64,000 bases of DNA from Strongylocentrotus purpuratus (taxonomy: Eukaryota > Echinodermata > Echinoidea > Camarodonta > Strongylocentrotidae). Position 1 is the stretch's first letter. The number at the start of each line of letters is the position of its first letter. The position numbers and the translations under genes are program-made. Below are positions 43,258 to 53,402 of the stretch, one piece after another. The notes under the pieces were generated by a model, which saw only the letters and a program-made list of their open reading frames with translations, was not told the origin of the DNA and did no database searches. The stretch is taken from positions 11,310,774 to 11,374,773 of the forward strand of contig NW_022145609.1 of the NCBI RefSeq assembly GCF_000002235.5. Reading direction: 5' to 3'.

Positions 43258-44184
43258 CACTGTCGCTCATAAAGTTGGGAATATATTAGTTTTACCCCAA
43301 TTTATGGAATTATTTTAAAAATAATTTAGAAATAATAGATCTAGATAATAGTATACATTCTCAGATTTTATTGAATAATAATTTGCCAATGTGTGTTTTG
43401 CGGGACTGCTAAAGCATGTGTATGCTACCATGCTTTTCAACTAGGGGACTTACGCCCTCAAGTCATAAATGACAGTAATGAGGATTAATGCCAAACAAAA
43501 GGGAACTAATATAGCACATCGACACGGTTTTGATCCTGGGGACTCACAGTTACGAGGCCATTGCTTTGTCACTGAACCATGACTGTACGCAGCGGGGGCT
43601 AGGGTAGGGGGCAGTTTCCATAAATAAAATAAAAAACAGAAAATGCAATAAATTTTCAATAATTTATTGCCTTTACCCCGGTTCCCAACATAAAAAATCT
43701 TCTATGTACCCATGCCTTGAGCCATAATGCATGGCCGTCCAGAGGATATTTTTATGTTGGGGACCGGGGTAAAATCCAATAAATGATTGAAAATTTATTG
43801 CATTTTCTGTGTTTTTTTTTTATTTATGGAAACTGCCCCCTACCCTAGCCACCGCTGCGTACAGTCATGGTTCAGTGACAAAGCAATGACCTCGTAACCG
43901 TGAGGCCCCAGGATCAAAACCGTGTCAATGTGCTATATTAGTGCCCTTTTGTGGGAATTAATCCTCATTATTGTCATTTGACTTAGGGCATAGGTCCCCT
44001 AGTTGATAAGCATAGTAGCATACACATGCTTTAGCAGTCACGCAAAACACACATTGGCAAATTGTTATTCAATAAAATCTGGGAATGTATAGTATTATCT
44101 AGATCTATATTTTTAAATTATTTTTTTAAATAATTCCATAAATTGGGGTAAAACAAAAATATTCCACCTTTATGAGCAGCAGTG
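43258..44184. mobile_element. Mariner-like palindromic element
   Basis: The ends CACTGTCGCTCATAAAG and CTTTATGAGCAGCAGTG are flanked by TA (43256-43257 and 44185-44186). Other units have ATGTATATACATTATTGG without interruption. The 927 bp are palindromic almost end to end, turning near 43720, with no transposase. TA duplication and the CACTGT-type end fit Tc1/mariner elements. A shorter relative lies at 51283. Confidence 0.85.
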
Positions 44185-44483
44185 TACATTTTTAGAATAT
44201 AATTTAAGTTGGAAATCACTGCATAGCTCAATGTACTTCATTATCTAGTCATTCCAACAATAAGACCGACCCCAGATCGACTAGGGACCGAACAAATAAT
44301 TACAGTCATGATAATCCCCAATGGCCAATGCAATTGATGGTATGGAGTCGGTTTGAAAATAATACGACAAACATGTGACTAGACGATACACAATGTCCCC
44401 TATTGAAGCAGGGGTCAAAAAACTGAAAATTTCAAGCATTATGAGCTGTCTAAATATATTTTCTATTTTCTATCTTCTACCAG

Positions 44484-44582
44484 CCTTATTTGATTGTTCG
44501 AGCTCCAACATGAGCGTGTCACCGACTGTCCTGTGCGATGGGATTTACCACTGCGATTACTTCGAGGACGAATTAGCATGCA
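44484..44582 (+). CDS. LDLa-like exon, unit 5
   Basis: 99 bp, phase 1-1, intact splice sites. One change, HCDYFEDE for HCDHFEDE. It follows the frameshifted CUB exon. Confidence 0.8.
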
Positions 44583-44798
44583 GTAAGTCAAAGCACAACT
44601 GATGATATATTCTCTATGTGCTAAACATATTTTCCCCTTATAACATTTTCTTAATGCCTTCATGATTACCTAAATGCAGTCATTGTTTTTATTTTTCATT
44701 TGGTTAGCAATTGACCTTGCTTATGTGTTTCTATAATAGGCAAGTCATGAAAATATGTAGAAATTAGGATGTAGGAGTTCAAATTTCTTGTGATATTA

Positions 44799-45073
44799 AA
44801 GATAAACTTGAGTTCTGGTAAAAAAAAAGAAAATAAATTCTCACAGAATCAAACGAAACTTACACTGAATGTTCAAGATTACAAATAAATGACATGTGCC
44901 AAACAATTTTGGAAGAAAATGTATACTGGCTGAGTAGTGAGCATAGAAAGACTTGACTCCAGAACCTTGCAGTGCACATTAATACTTACATGCTACATGA
45001 TCAACTGTTTCTGATCCTTTCACACCCTTTTCTTTCACAATGCAATCGCATTACCAGTACTAAAGTTTATCTT
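44799..45073. mobile_element. 275-bp TA element (MITE)
   Basis: The ends AAGATAAACTT and AAGTTTATCTT are flanked by TA at 44797-44798 and 45074-45075; units 2 and 3 show the empty site AATATTAATCAG. The second end block (CTGGTAA and TTACCAG) is also inverted. A related end occurs near 55117-55150. Confidence 0.8.
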
Positions 45074-45284
45074 TAATCAGAAGCAAAAGAGGTTTTCCAC
45101 AGGTTCGGAAGTATGGGGTGCTTTAGGAGTGAATGTCGCACAGACTTCTAATGAAAACCGTTAGTTAGTGTATGAGTTGCGCTAACTTCGGTTTGAGGAC
45201 GTAAACTCGTAGTGACGTTATCTTCATTACATAATCAAGTGTCCGATATTGTAAAAAGTGAAAATGACCTTGAAAATGTAAAAT

Positions 45285-45500
45285 AAGGAAAAGCAAGAAG
45301 AAAAGAGAAGAGAAGAAAAACGGAGAAAAAAGAAAAAGAGGGAGGAAGGAAAGAAAGGAAAAGAAGAAAAGAAAGTAAAGGAAAAGAAGAAAAAAGAGAA
45401 AAGGGGAAAAAAAAGGGGGGGGGGGGTGAAAAGAGAGGAGAGAGGGGGAGGTAAGAGCCTGAGAGAGGAGGAGTGGGAGTAAAAGAGAGAGGGGGTGTTG
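45285..45500 (+). repeat. Polypurine tract, unit 5
   Basis: A/G tract at the conserved position, with a run of 12 G near 45415. It lies immediately before the assembly gap. Confidence 0.88.
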
Positions 45501-45554
45501 GGTGGAGTCGTCTCGTCGAGGGAGTAAGAAAGACACGGGTAAATATGTTGCTGT

Positions 45555-46054
45555 NNNNNNNNNNNNNNNNNNNNNNNNNNNNNNNNNNNNNNNNNNNNNN
45601 NNNNNNNNNNNNNNNNNNNNNNNNNNNNNNNNNNNNNNNNNNNNNNNNNNNNNNNNNNNNNNNNNNNNNNNNNNNNNNNNNNNNNNNNNNNNNNNNNNNN
45701 NNNNNNNNNNNNNNNNNNNNNNNNNNNNNNNNNNNNNNNNNNNNNNNNNNNNNNNNNNNNNNNNNNNNNNNNNNNNNNNNNNNNNNNNNNNNNNNNNNNN
45801 NNNNNNNNNNNNNNNNNNNNNNNNNNNNNNNNNNNNNNNNNNNNNNNNNNNNNNNNNNNNNNNNNNNNNNNNNNNNNNNNNNNNNNNNNNNNNNNNNNNN
45901 NNNNNNNNNNNNNNNNNNNNNNNNNNNNNNNNNNNNNNNNNNNNNNNNNNNNNNNNNNNNNNNNNNNNNNNNNNNNNNNNNNNNNNNNNNNNNNNNNNNN
46001 NNNNNNNNNNNNNNNNNNNNNNNNNNNNNNNNNNNNNNNNNNNNNNNNNNNNNN
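45555..46054. other. Assembly gap, 500 N
   Basis: Exactly 500 N, probably a placeholder of arbitrary size. The left side is unit 5 sequence; the right side is not unit sequence. Reading frames reported across it are artefacts. Confidence 0.99.
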
Positions 46055-46300
46055 TCTTGTCATATCACTTTAAGTTTAAGTCAGCAGTTTGCAAATTAAA
46101 TGAAATAAACATAAAACCTCACTATTATATCAGTAATATCAGTAACTGAAGAAAAAAAATACGGGCAATCTTGACAACATCGGACTACAAAAATGATGAT
46201 AATAATGCATCCCGAAAGCGTCAATCAGTAATCGGCACATTTTGTAAAGTCATTAGCATGCAGAAAGTGTTAACAACAAAAAGCGAACAGTTATCACGGT
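46055..46300. other. AT-rich spacer, nothing recognised
   Basis: Single-copy-looking DNA after the gap, with no coding or repeat signal seen. Confidence 0.6.
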
Positions 46301-46375
46301 GAGGCAAAATGGTCTTGTGGATAAAGTGATCACTTCACATGCAATGTACTCGGTTCGAGTCTCAGTTCTCCTTAT
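46301..46375 (+). repeat. tRNA-like sequence
   Basis: Contains TGGTCTTGTGGATAAAGTGA, which resembles an A box and D arm, and CGGTTCGAGTCTC, a B box, at the right spacing. Arms do not fold into a good cloverleaf, so it is more likely a tRNA-derived repeat head than a tRNA gene. Confidence 0.45.
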
Positions 46376-46525
46376 ATAAACCCATGTTATTTTTTTTTTC
46401 TTCACTCCATAATATTGACTTGTCATCTCTTTTTAAGGGGACAACCCCCCCCCCTCACAAAGAAAAATAGCATGTATTACTCTTTCTTTAACAAGCGACT
46501 CTCTGAATTAGTCAGAAAACATCTT

Positions 46526-46930
46526 TTGCTACATCTACAACAATTAGTGTAAGTATGAAGAATACATGAAGATTAGCAATGTGACACTTTAGTCTAGTGG
46601 GTAGCAATCGTCTGATAACTGGAAGGTATCGGGTTCGACCCCCAGCTGTTGCGTTTTTTTCTTTTGCTACATCTACAACAATAAGTATAGTATGAAAAAA
46701 ACATGAGATTAGCAATGTGACACTTTCTTCTAGTGGGTAGGCAATCGCCTGGTAACTGGAGGTATCGGGTTCGACCCCCAGCTTTTGCGTTTTTTTCTTT
46801 TGCTACATCTACAACAATAAGTATAAGTATGAAAAAAAAACATGGAGATTAGCAATGTGACACTTTAGTCTAGTGGGTAGGCAATCGCCTGGTACTGGAA
46901 GGTATCGGGTTCGACACCCGCTGTTGCTTT
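46526..46930 (+). repeat. Three tandem tRNA-like units
   Basis: Three units with spacing of about 136 and 140 bp. Bodies of 76-77 bases at 46576-46652, 46712-46788 and 46852-46927 each have TAGTCTAGTGGGTAGGCA (A-box-like), GGGTTCGACCCC (B box) and terminal pairs GCAA/TTGC, and each is followed by a run of T that could end Pol III transcription. The spacing from the 5' end to the A box is about six bases too long for a standard tRNA, so I treat them as tRNA-derived repeats. Confidence 0.6.
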
Positions 46931-47147
46931 TTTTTTTAATCTTTGAAAAAGAAAACTGATGTCAAACCCCATTTTGATCTCACTCAAAGTCCATATTTAT
47001 TGCTATTCTCTTAATTGATCTATACAATGAGCTTGCAATTAACTTGTAAGCAAGGTAAAGTATTATATTTACGAAGTACAAGAAGGACAGGAATCCTGTT
47101 TTATCTATTTATCAAACATTATTACATCAATACTTTTTCAGTCCCCA

Positions 47148-47355
47148 ATGAGAGAGAGAGAGAGAGAGAGAGAGAAGAGAAAGAGAGCCAGAAAGAGACA
47201 GTGAAGAGAACCAATACACCTCATCAGTGTAATAAAGTCTGATGATCTTAATCTACATACTTACTTCAATATTTTGCCGGGCAGATATTATTATTTATAA
47301 AAACAAACCAATTTTGGAGTTTTATAATAAATATTATTGTTGTTGTTGTTGTTGA
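47148..47355. repeat. (GA)n and (TTG)n microsatellites
   Basis: A run of about 13 GA repeats at 47148-47176 and (TTG)n near 47338-47354. The surrounding 46930-47380 shows no gene. Confidence 0.85.
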
Positions 47356-47379
47356 TGTAAAACAATGAGAAAATAGGGA

Positions 47380-47660
47380 CCTTTTGCGGGGGGGGGGAGC
47401 AATGTAGGAAAAAAACTACAGGGGAGCCTTGGGATTTTATTTTGGGGGGGGGGGTGGGTATCGGCGCGGATTCAGGATTTCTTAGGGGGGCCCAAACTTG
47501 AAATCAATTTGAAATTTAATGTGCTGAATAAAAAAAAAATCGTGCCCGGCCGATATTTCACTCAGTGGTAGAGGGGGAAGGGGAAGGGGGGGGGGGGGTA
47601 GAGAGCACTATTTTTTTGTTTGGCCCTCGAAAATTTGAAAAATCACCCCCCCCCCCCCAC
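47380..47660. repeat. G- and C-run-rich stretch
   Basis: Runs of 9 or more G at 47390, 47445 and 47588 and a C run at 47646. TTTGGCCCTCGAAAATTTG and GGCGCGGATTCAGGATT resemble debris of hAT-type elements seen elsewhere here, but no pair of ends could be fixed. Confidence 0.5.
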
Positions 47661-47693
47661 ATTAATCGCCAGGGGGGTCCCATCTAGACAGCT

Positions 47694-47790
47694 GCTGGCA
47701 ATCGACAGCGCTGTCAATCGACAGCTAGCTGGCAATCGACAGCTAGCTGGCAATCGACAGCTAGCTGGCAATCGACAGCGTAGCCTGGCG
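47694..47790. repeat. 18-bp tandem repeat
   Basis: CTAGCTGGCAATCGACAG repeats about four times with degenerate flanking copies (CGCTGTCAATCGACAG). In one frame it gives a six-residue repeat (NRQLAG), with no sign that it is coding. Confidence 0.9.
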
Positions 47791-47819
47791 GCGGTAGCGG
47801 GTAGCCCCAAAGCCATGTC

Positions 47820-48390
47820 CATTTAAAAACTGCATTCAAGAGCCTCTTATTGCTAGGTTTACAACGTTGTTTTACATTTGCAATTATAATTTCCTAGTTT
47901 TTATTCACTCTCTACAGTCCCGTACTATCCCTTTTTCAGTCTGTAAACAACTTTGCAACACGAAAACAATGATGAACAGGGTTTTACTTCTCGTATAAAT
48001 TTATTAGAAGTGCCCTATGTCATTTTGCACGAAGTGATACAAAGGGCCTTTCAAATTTAAGTCTATTGAAAGCATTCCCCCACCTAGCCTGTATGACCGA
48101 GCAGAATCATTTAGTGCTCAACAATAAAAATCCACAGTCTTGGCTAAAGAGGTCCATTATTTGTTTGTTTATTTAGTTATTTTATTTAATTGACATTGTA
48201 CAGTACTATTAAATATCAGGTATATTGGATGCTCTGTTTTAAATACAGTCAAGATTGCCGAGCAATGAATTACATCCTGCTTCTTGTCCTCAAACCATAT
48301 CTTTCTGGTTTTTAAAACGGTATCATTTGAATTTCCATTTCCAAGCATTATTTTGAACTGTCCCGAAATTGTTTTCCTTTCTTGAAATCA
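47820..48390. other. AT-rich spacer, nothing recognised
   Basis: No coding, RNA or repeat signal that I can support. Confidence 0.55.
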
Positions 48391-48729
48391 GACTACAGTC
48401 CCAGTCCTAGACAAGGAAACAGAGCCTCTACATAATAGACTTCGTTCGTACGCCATTTGCTTTGAATATTCATTCATAGTATTTCGATAGCATTACGTCA
48501 TCTTTCATACGCCTGTCCGGCATGCATTTCGAGGAACTTGTACTTTTCTATCGGTAGCGTACATAGAGATACATACTACTAAGCAAAGAGATTCGATCAT
48601 ACACAGTATGTCCTTCGTAGGAGGACTAGAGGGCCAACTAAAATCGTGACCTTTGACATTTCATAGGTTTTGCATTGGATGAATTATTGGGGTTTTGTCC
48701 GATTTGAACGACGGTTTTGGAGGGTCAAT

Positions 48730-48800
48730 GAATATTCATGAGCAATGACGTAAAAAATACGCCAACTACTGTTCGTTGATTGGCCATCGACAAAATGTTT
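48730..48800 (+). promoter_or_regulatory. Candidate promoter elements (CRE-like and CCAAT)
   Basis: ATGACGTAA near 48745 resembles a cAMP-response half-site, and GATTGGCC near 48778 is an inverted CCAAT box. They lie upstream of a possible first exon that ends with AAGAAAA then GTAAGTAAAG near 49036. The combination could be a promoter, but the motifs are short and the area lies inside a diverged inverted repeat, so they may belong to an element. Confidence 0.25.
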
Positions 48801-49039
48801 TATGTATTAGGTCATGCATAAAACATTTTTTTCATTCCCAGAATTCCCTACGATTTGAGCACGAAAATGGCGGTTGTATGAACTGCGACTTTCAAGTTAT
48901 TCAATTACGAACAATGAAACATTTTTCTTTTAAGTGAATTTCTATTATAATAGAAGTTTGTCAAGTACATCTTAGTGAAGCAGAAAATCTTCAGGCGAAC
49001 ATTGACATCGAAGTGATACCCTATGATATCAAGAAAAGT

Positions 49040-49540
49040 AAGTAAAGATCCATTTTGTTTGAAGGTCTCTGAAATTATTGTGATGTGTTTCGTCATTGCA
49101 GTGAGCGGCTCCCCGCATTGTCACAACGTATTACCCGGTTAACCCCCTACCCCATCCTCTTTTCTTTCTTCTGACCAAAGAATATTAACTGATTGAATGA
49201 ACTCTAATTTAAGTCATCGACGGTAATATTTTTAGAAACAATCAGGATTTTACCGTAGGTTATTTCATTAGAGCGCATCTCATAATTTTAAGTTCAGTTC
49301 ATATCATAGCTTGATTACCGATAGTAATCGGTCGTAGATGTGGATCTGTTGTAGACTGCGCAAATGGCTCATTGCTAGTCCAAGCCGATGAGATCTCGTC
49401 GAGCAGAATGTGATTTTCAATCCGCCGGTGCTAGCCGGCTGAAACACCAAGAAGCGACTGCGTTTCCTGAGCTGGCGCGGCTATGACTTTACAGTGTGTT
49501 AGTGTTACAGTAAAGCCTAGATCTAGACTAGTATTCATAG
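49040..49540. other. Spacer, nothing recognised
   Basis: No gene or repeat seen apart from the first CTAGATCTAG motifs near its end. Confidence 0.5.
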
Positions 49541-50175
49541 CATATTCTAGCCTGAATTTTCTGTCTCTTTCGTTCGTTAGCCTCTGATTTGGGTAGGGTC
49601 GGCTCCTCTCTTTAGCCGACCCTACCCAAATCGGAGGCTAACGAACGAAAGAGACAGAAAATTCGGGCTATGCAGGCCTAACTTTAGATCTAGCAGTTGC
49701 ACTGTCTTAAGTAGATCTAGAAGTCTATAGAATTCTAGACCTAAACAGCATTTAACCCCGAATCTAGTATAGATCTAGGCCTAGATCTAGGGCTAGATTC
49801 TAGGCCTAATGTACTCTAACAAAAAATTCTAAATAGATCTAAATGCCTGATGTAGATTTCCTCTAGATCTAGGTGGATCAATGTGGAAGTTTAATATGGG
49901 GGGGGGGGGGGGTGCACAATCATTCTGTGCCCCTTTTTAAGATGTGGCATAGCCATAGGGACGGGTCTAGATCTAGGTCCAGAGCCACTACTAATAATAT
50001 TAAAAATAGGCAATAGATAGATCTAGATCTATAGCTTGTAGCAAAGACTTCCAAAGCCATGGGTCTAGGCTCGTTTTTGATTCACTAGACTAGACTAGTC
50101 GTGCACATGTGTCATTATTGTGATCCAGGTCCAGATTCAGCTTAGTTTGAATGTAGATCTAGGCTAGATCTACCA
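49505..50175. repeat. CTAGATCTAG-rich stretch
   Basis: AGATCTAG, CTAGATCT and relatives occur many times over about 670 bases, often as TAGATCTAGG or CCTAGATCTAGG, scattered without a fixed period. Also holds a G run near 49900 and a C run near 50210. No gene seen. Confidence 0.8.
49548..49670. repeat. 57-bp-arm near-perfect hairpin
   Basis: The arms 49548-49604 and 49614-49670 are inverted copies with about two mismatches, separated by 9 bases. The arm contains TCTCTTTCGTTCGTTAGCC. It could be a tiny inverted-repeat element or the source of a double-stranded RNA. Confidence 0.9.
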
Positions 50176-50474
50176 ACGACAACAAAAACAAAACAAAAAA
50201 GGTGTCTCTCCCCCCCCCCCCCTCCCCACCTCCCACTTCCCCTGATTTCGCTCTTAGTTATGTCATTGTGCCTTGTTTGAAATAATTAGTTTATTTTCAG
50301 GATTTTATGCCACTCCTTAGTTTTATGTTGGTGAGAATTCTGGATCCAACCCTACATATGACATGGATATTTCTTTCTCTAAAGGACATGAACAAAGTTA
50401 TAAACAGATAACTTATGCATGCATTATGATATTAGCAGGAACCTTACTAAGTTTCTGTTTTCTTTTAATTGTAG

Positions 50475-50595
50475 ATGCTATGGAACAAGAAGCAGATAAT
50501 GATCACAGAAGTGCAACAAAGAGCACCAGGACCTGATCAACAAATGTATCTAATCAGGAACAGGACACCTAAGACCTAAGTTGAACTTTGGCAAG
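50475..50595 (+). other. Candidate short exon
   Basis: A segment between a pyrimidine-rich acceptor (TTCTTTTAATTGTAG) and a donor (GGCAAG, then GTATGTTT). One frame opens MLWNKKQIMITEVQQRAPGP but ends within the segment, so it would be non-coding or terminal. No family recognised. Confidence 0.25.
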
Positions 50596-50599
50596 GTAT

Positions 50600-51280
50600 G
50601 TTTGTATGAAGTTCGAAAATATTCAGGCTGTATATATCTAAGCCCATGCGAACACCACACTCGACTTGGACTATATACAAAGATTTGGGGAACTGTCATC
50701 TTGTGTTGCATTATATCTTGTAATTCTCAATTATTCTCTAGCTTTTTATTTAGGTGACAAACTATGGTGTTGCTACAGTTTATTCTCTCAGCATATTAAA
50801 AGATGTACTCAAAGGTACTTTTCCTAAATATTACATTATATCTAACAAACTTTTGTTCACAAAAGTCTAGCAAATAATAACTTAAAATAAATTGGAAATT
50901 ACTTTTAAAATAATTGGAAATACATTTAAACCTTTACTCTTCTCTTCAAAAAAGGCCCTATCAGATAGACATAAGTTTATCATTTTTTAATAAAATTAAA
51001 ATGCAACACCACTTGTAATCTTTAGTATTAGTTCATCTTCGTGAAAGGCTACAACGCCTTTTGAAGATTACCAGAAGAATAAGAAGAAGATATATCGAGG
51101 ATCATGAAAGTAATCATATCTTCTTTTAAATGCGTGTACATGGAATATAGTTTTTTGATATTTAATCTTAAGTCAAGTTCTGACAAAAATATTAGGGATG
51201 CTGTACTGGATAGTAAATTGAAGGGGGGGGGGGGTTATAAAATTATGTAGTTCAATAGTAATACTGTAGTAATATAATTA
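50600..51280. other. AT-rich spacer, nothing recognised
   Basis: No coding signal; a G run lies near 51224. Confidence 0.5.
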
Positions 51281-51282
51281 TA

Positions 51283-51452
51283 CACTGTCGCTCATAAAGT
51301 TGGAATATTTTTGTTTTACCCTAATTTATGGAATTATTTTAAATATAATTTAAAAATAATAGATCTAGATAATAATATACATTCTCAGATCTTATTTTTA
51401 AATTATTTATAAAATAATTCCATAAATTGGGGTAAAACAAAATATTCCAACT
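51283..51452. mobile_element. Short mariner-like MITE, right end truncated
   Basis: Starts TA then CACTGTCGCTCATAAAG, the same end as the element at 43258. It folds back through TTTATGGAATTATTTTA and its complement, and stops at ATATTCCAACT without the last part of the right end. About 170 bp, an internally deleted derivative. Confidence 0.8.
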
Positions 51453-52740
51453 AATAGTAACAATAATGACAATGATCATGATAATAGTAGTAATAATAAT
51501 GATAATACAGATAGTAGTAAAAACAACAACAATAATGTCCAATGTAAGATAAAGTACTCATAAAACTCAGTATATACCTGTTCTTTACATAATAAAATAG
51601 CATGTTGATATTATTGAATATTTTTTTCAAAATCTACAGTAAACTTTTACAACTGAAAAATTTGAATTCAAGAGACAGCCCCCCCCCCCCCCCCCCCATC
51701 CATTTGCCATCCTTTTGTTGATGTCATGTTGGATTTAAAAAGATCTTTATAGAAACAAAAAAAAAATAAAAAAAATAAATGAGTTCATAAATGTTAATAA
51801 ATTAGTTGATACTGCTTAATTCTGTTCTTTTCATTTTCTTATTTTGTGAAATATATGTGATGATGCTGGTGATTATGATGATGTAGGCACTCTGTAATGA
51901 TAATGCTGTATGACTGAGGTGAGATGGGGTCTGATGCAGTCTTGTGTAGAATTGAGTATGGTGTTCGACCTTTTGATGTTTGTTTATATCTGGTATCAGC
52001 GAGATAGATTTAACCATCTTTCCTAATGAGAGAAAGTGGAAATGTAACAAGAGAGTGGGCAAGACTAATGTATAAATACAGTATAAAAAATGGTTTACAA
52101 TAAAGATGAGGGGGGGGGGTTTAAATAAAGAATAAGTCAATGCCAAAATGATGAAAGCATATAGGTAATTGGGGTGTGGATGGGGGAGGGAGGTTAATAG
52201 AGCCTATGGAAATGTCAATATTGGAAGGGGTCCCTGTATTGAAAATGTTACTGTTGGGGGGGGGGGGGCAAATTTCCCCAAAATCAGTGACGACGAATGC
52301 AAAAATTTAAATTTCATTGGGGATGGGGCACAATATGAGAACATTGAAGTCGAGGTGAGAATGATTCATTATTTGGACACTTAAAATATTAATATATCAC
52401 TTGTTAAGTCGGCTAAATGATCAGTGCAGTTTTTCTGATTTAAAAACTATTTAAGTTAATAAACAAACAAAAAAAAGGGTAAAAATGAATTGAGGTACAA
52501 CAGTGAAATGGGGTCATTATTTTTGCCTTTTAACTGAACTGAATTTTTAAAAATGTACTTTCCATCCTGGTGACAGTGAAGTTTGTGGCCCTAACTAAGT
52601 CAACCATTTAAAAGTTTATTACCCCCCCCCCCCCCCAACACACACACCTCCACAACTCTGCATGACCTTTGTTCTACATTTATCCGGCCCAATTATAGCC
52701 TTTAGTCAAGGCACTCGTGCTGTATTTCCCTAAACGCGCC
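51453..52740. other. AT-rich spacer with G/C runs
   Basis: Holds (AAT)n-like stretches, a C run of about 18 near 51680, G runs near 52110 and 52256, and a C run near 52622. No gene or complete element is supported. Confidence 0.5.
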
Positions 52741-52885
52741 TGAATACATAGACTAATCGCGCGACGACTGTGATCTGTGGGACGAGGTGCGTCAGCAGCT
52801 CGGCCTTTACTAACCTGAGTGGTTGTTGTAGTTTATTTCTTTTGTTTTGTATTATATTTCCGCTCCCGAATCAGGAGATAATTAG

Positions 52886-53402
52886 ATGCAAAGTATCTTA
52901 CCCAGAAAACCGGCCAAACCGCCCCTTCCAATCCGACGCACCAATCAGAGTAGACGATTCGAGAAAACTTCATGCATATTCATTATCAACATGTATAATC
53001 ATAAATACATTTTTGAGCGGTTACAGAACGACGAAGGAGATCTCTTATCAAAGAGCCTTGAATATGCGGTCGAAAGGTTGAAATTATCATCTTTAAGGAG
53101 TTACAATCAAAAGCTATAAAATCAGCAGTGAAAGGGGAAGATGTATTTGTTAATCTTCCAACGGGTTATGGCAAATCTGCGATTTTCAAGCCATTTCACT
53201 GTGCAAGGACTTCTTTGTGCGGACGACCACAGTCGCTGCCAGCACACCATCCCCATCGGCGTCTACTCCCGAAGCTGCCCAGAGTTCGGGGGCCGGGAGG
53301 TACTACTCACACCGCACTGCACTGTCCATTGAAGTTATCGTTTCACCTCTTATTTCTTTAATGAAGGAATGTGAACCAAACTTGTCACACACAATAAAAT
53401 GA
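52886..53402 (+). pseudogene. RecQ-like helicase fragment
   Basis: Broken frames spell the start of a RecQ-type DNA helicase. About 53030-53090: LLSKSLEYAVERLKLSS. Next frame: FKELQSKAIKSAVKGEDVFV, the Q-motif-like region, then NLPTGYGKSAIF, the Walker A motif. After about 130 bases that do not match a helicase, 53325-53370 reads IEVIVSPLISLMKE, helicase motif Ia, then a stop. No motif II (DEAH) or later motifs follow. A CCAAT sequence (CACCAATCAG) lies at about 52940. A frameshift near 53095 and the unrelated middle segment mark it as a fragment, not a working enzyme. Confidence 0.65.

Larger units (their letters stand above)
41470..45554 (+). repeat. Tandem unit 5, cut by the assembly gap
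   Basis: Same layout as unit 2 with a mariner-like palindrome and a small TA element inserted. The unit runs into N at 45555 just after the polypurine tract, inside TGTTGCTGT, so the number of further units is unknown. Confidence 0.85.

Noticed and set aside
45227..46149. Reading frames of more than 200 codons across the gap
   Set aside because: They consist mostly of X from 500 N and have no meaning.
46576..46927. Three functional tRNA genes
   Set aside because: A and B boxes and T runs are present, but the acceptor-to-A-box spacing is too long and the arms do not form a standard cloverleaf.
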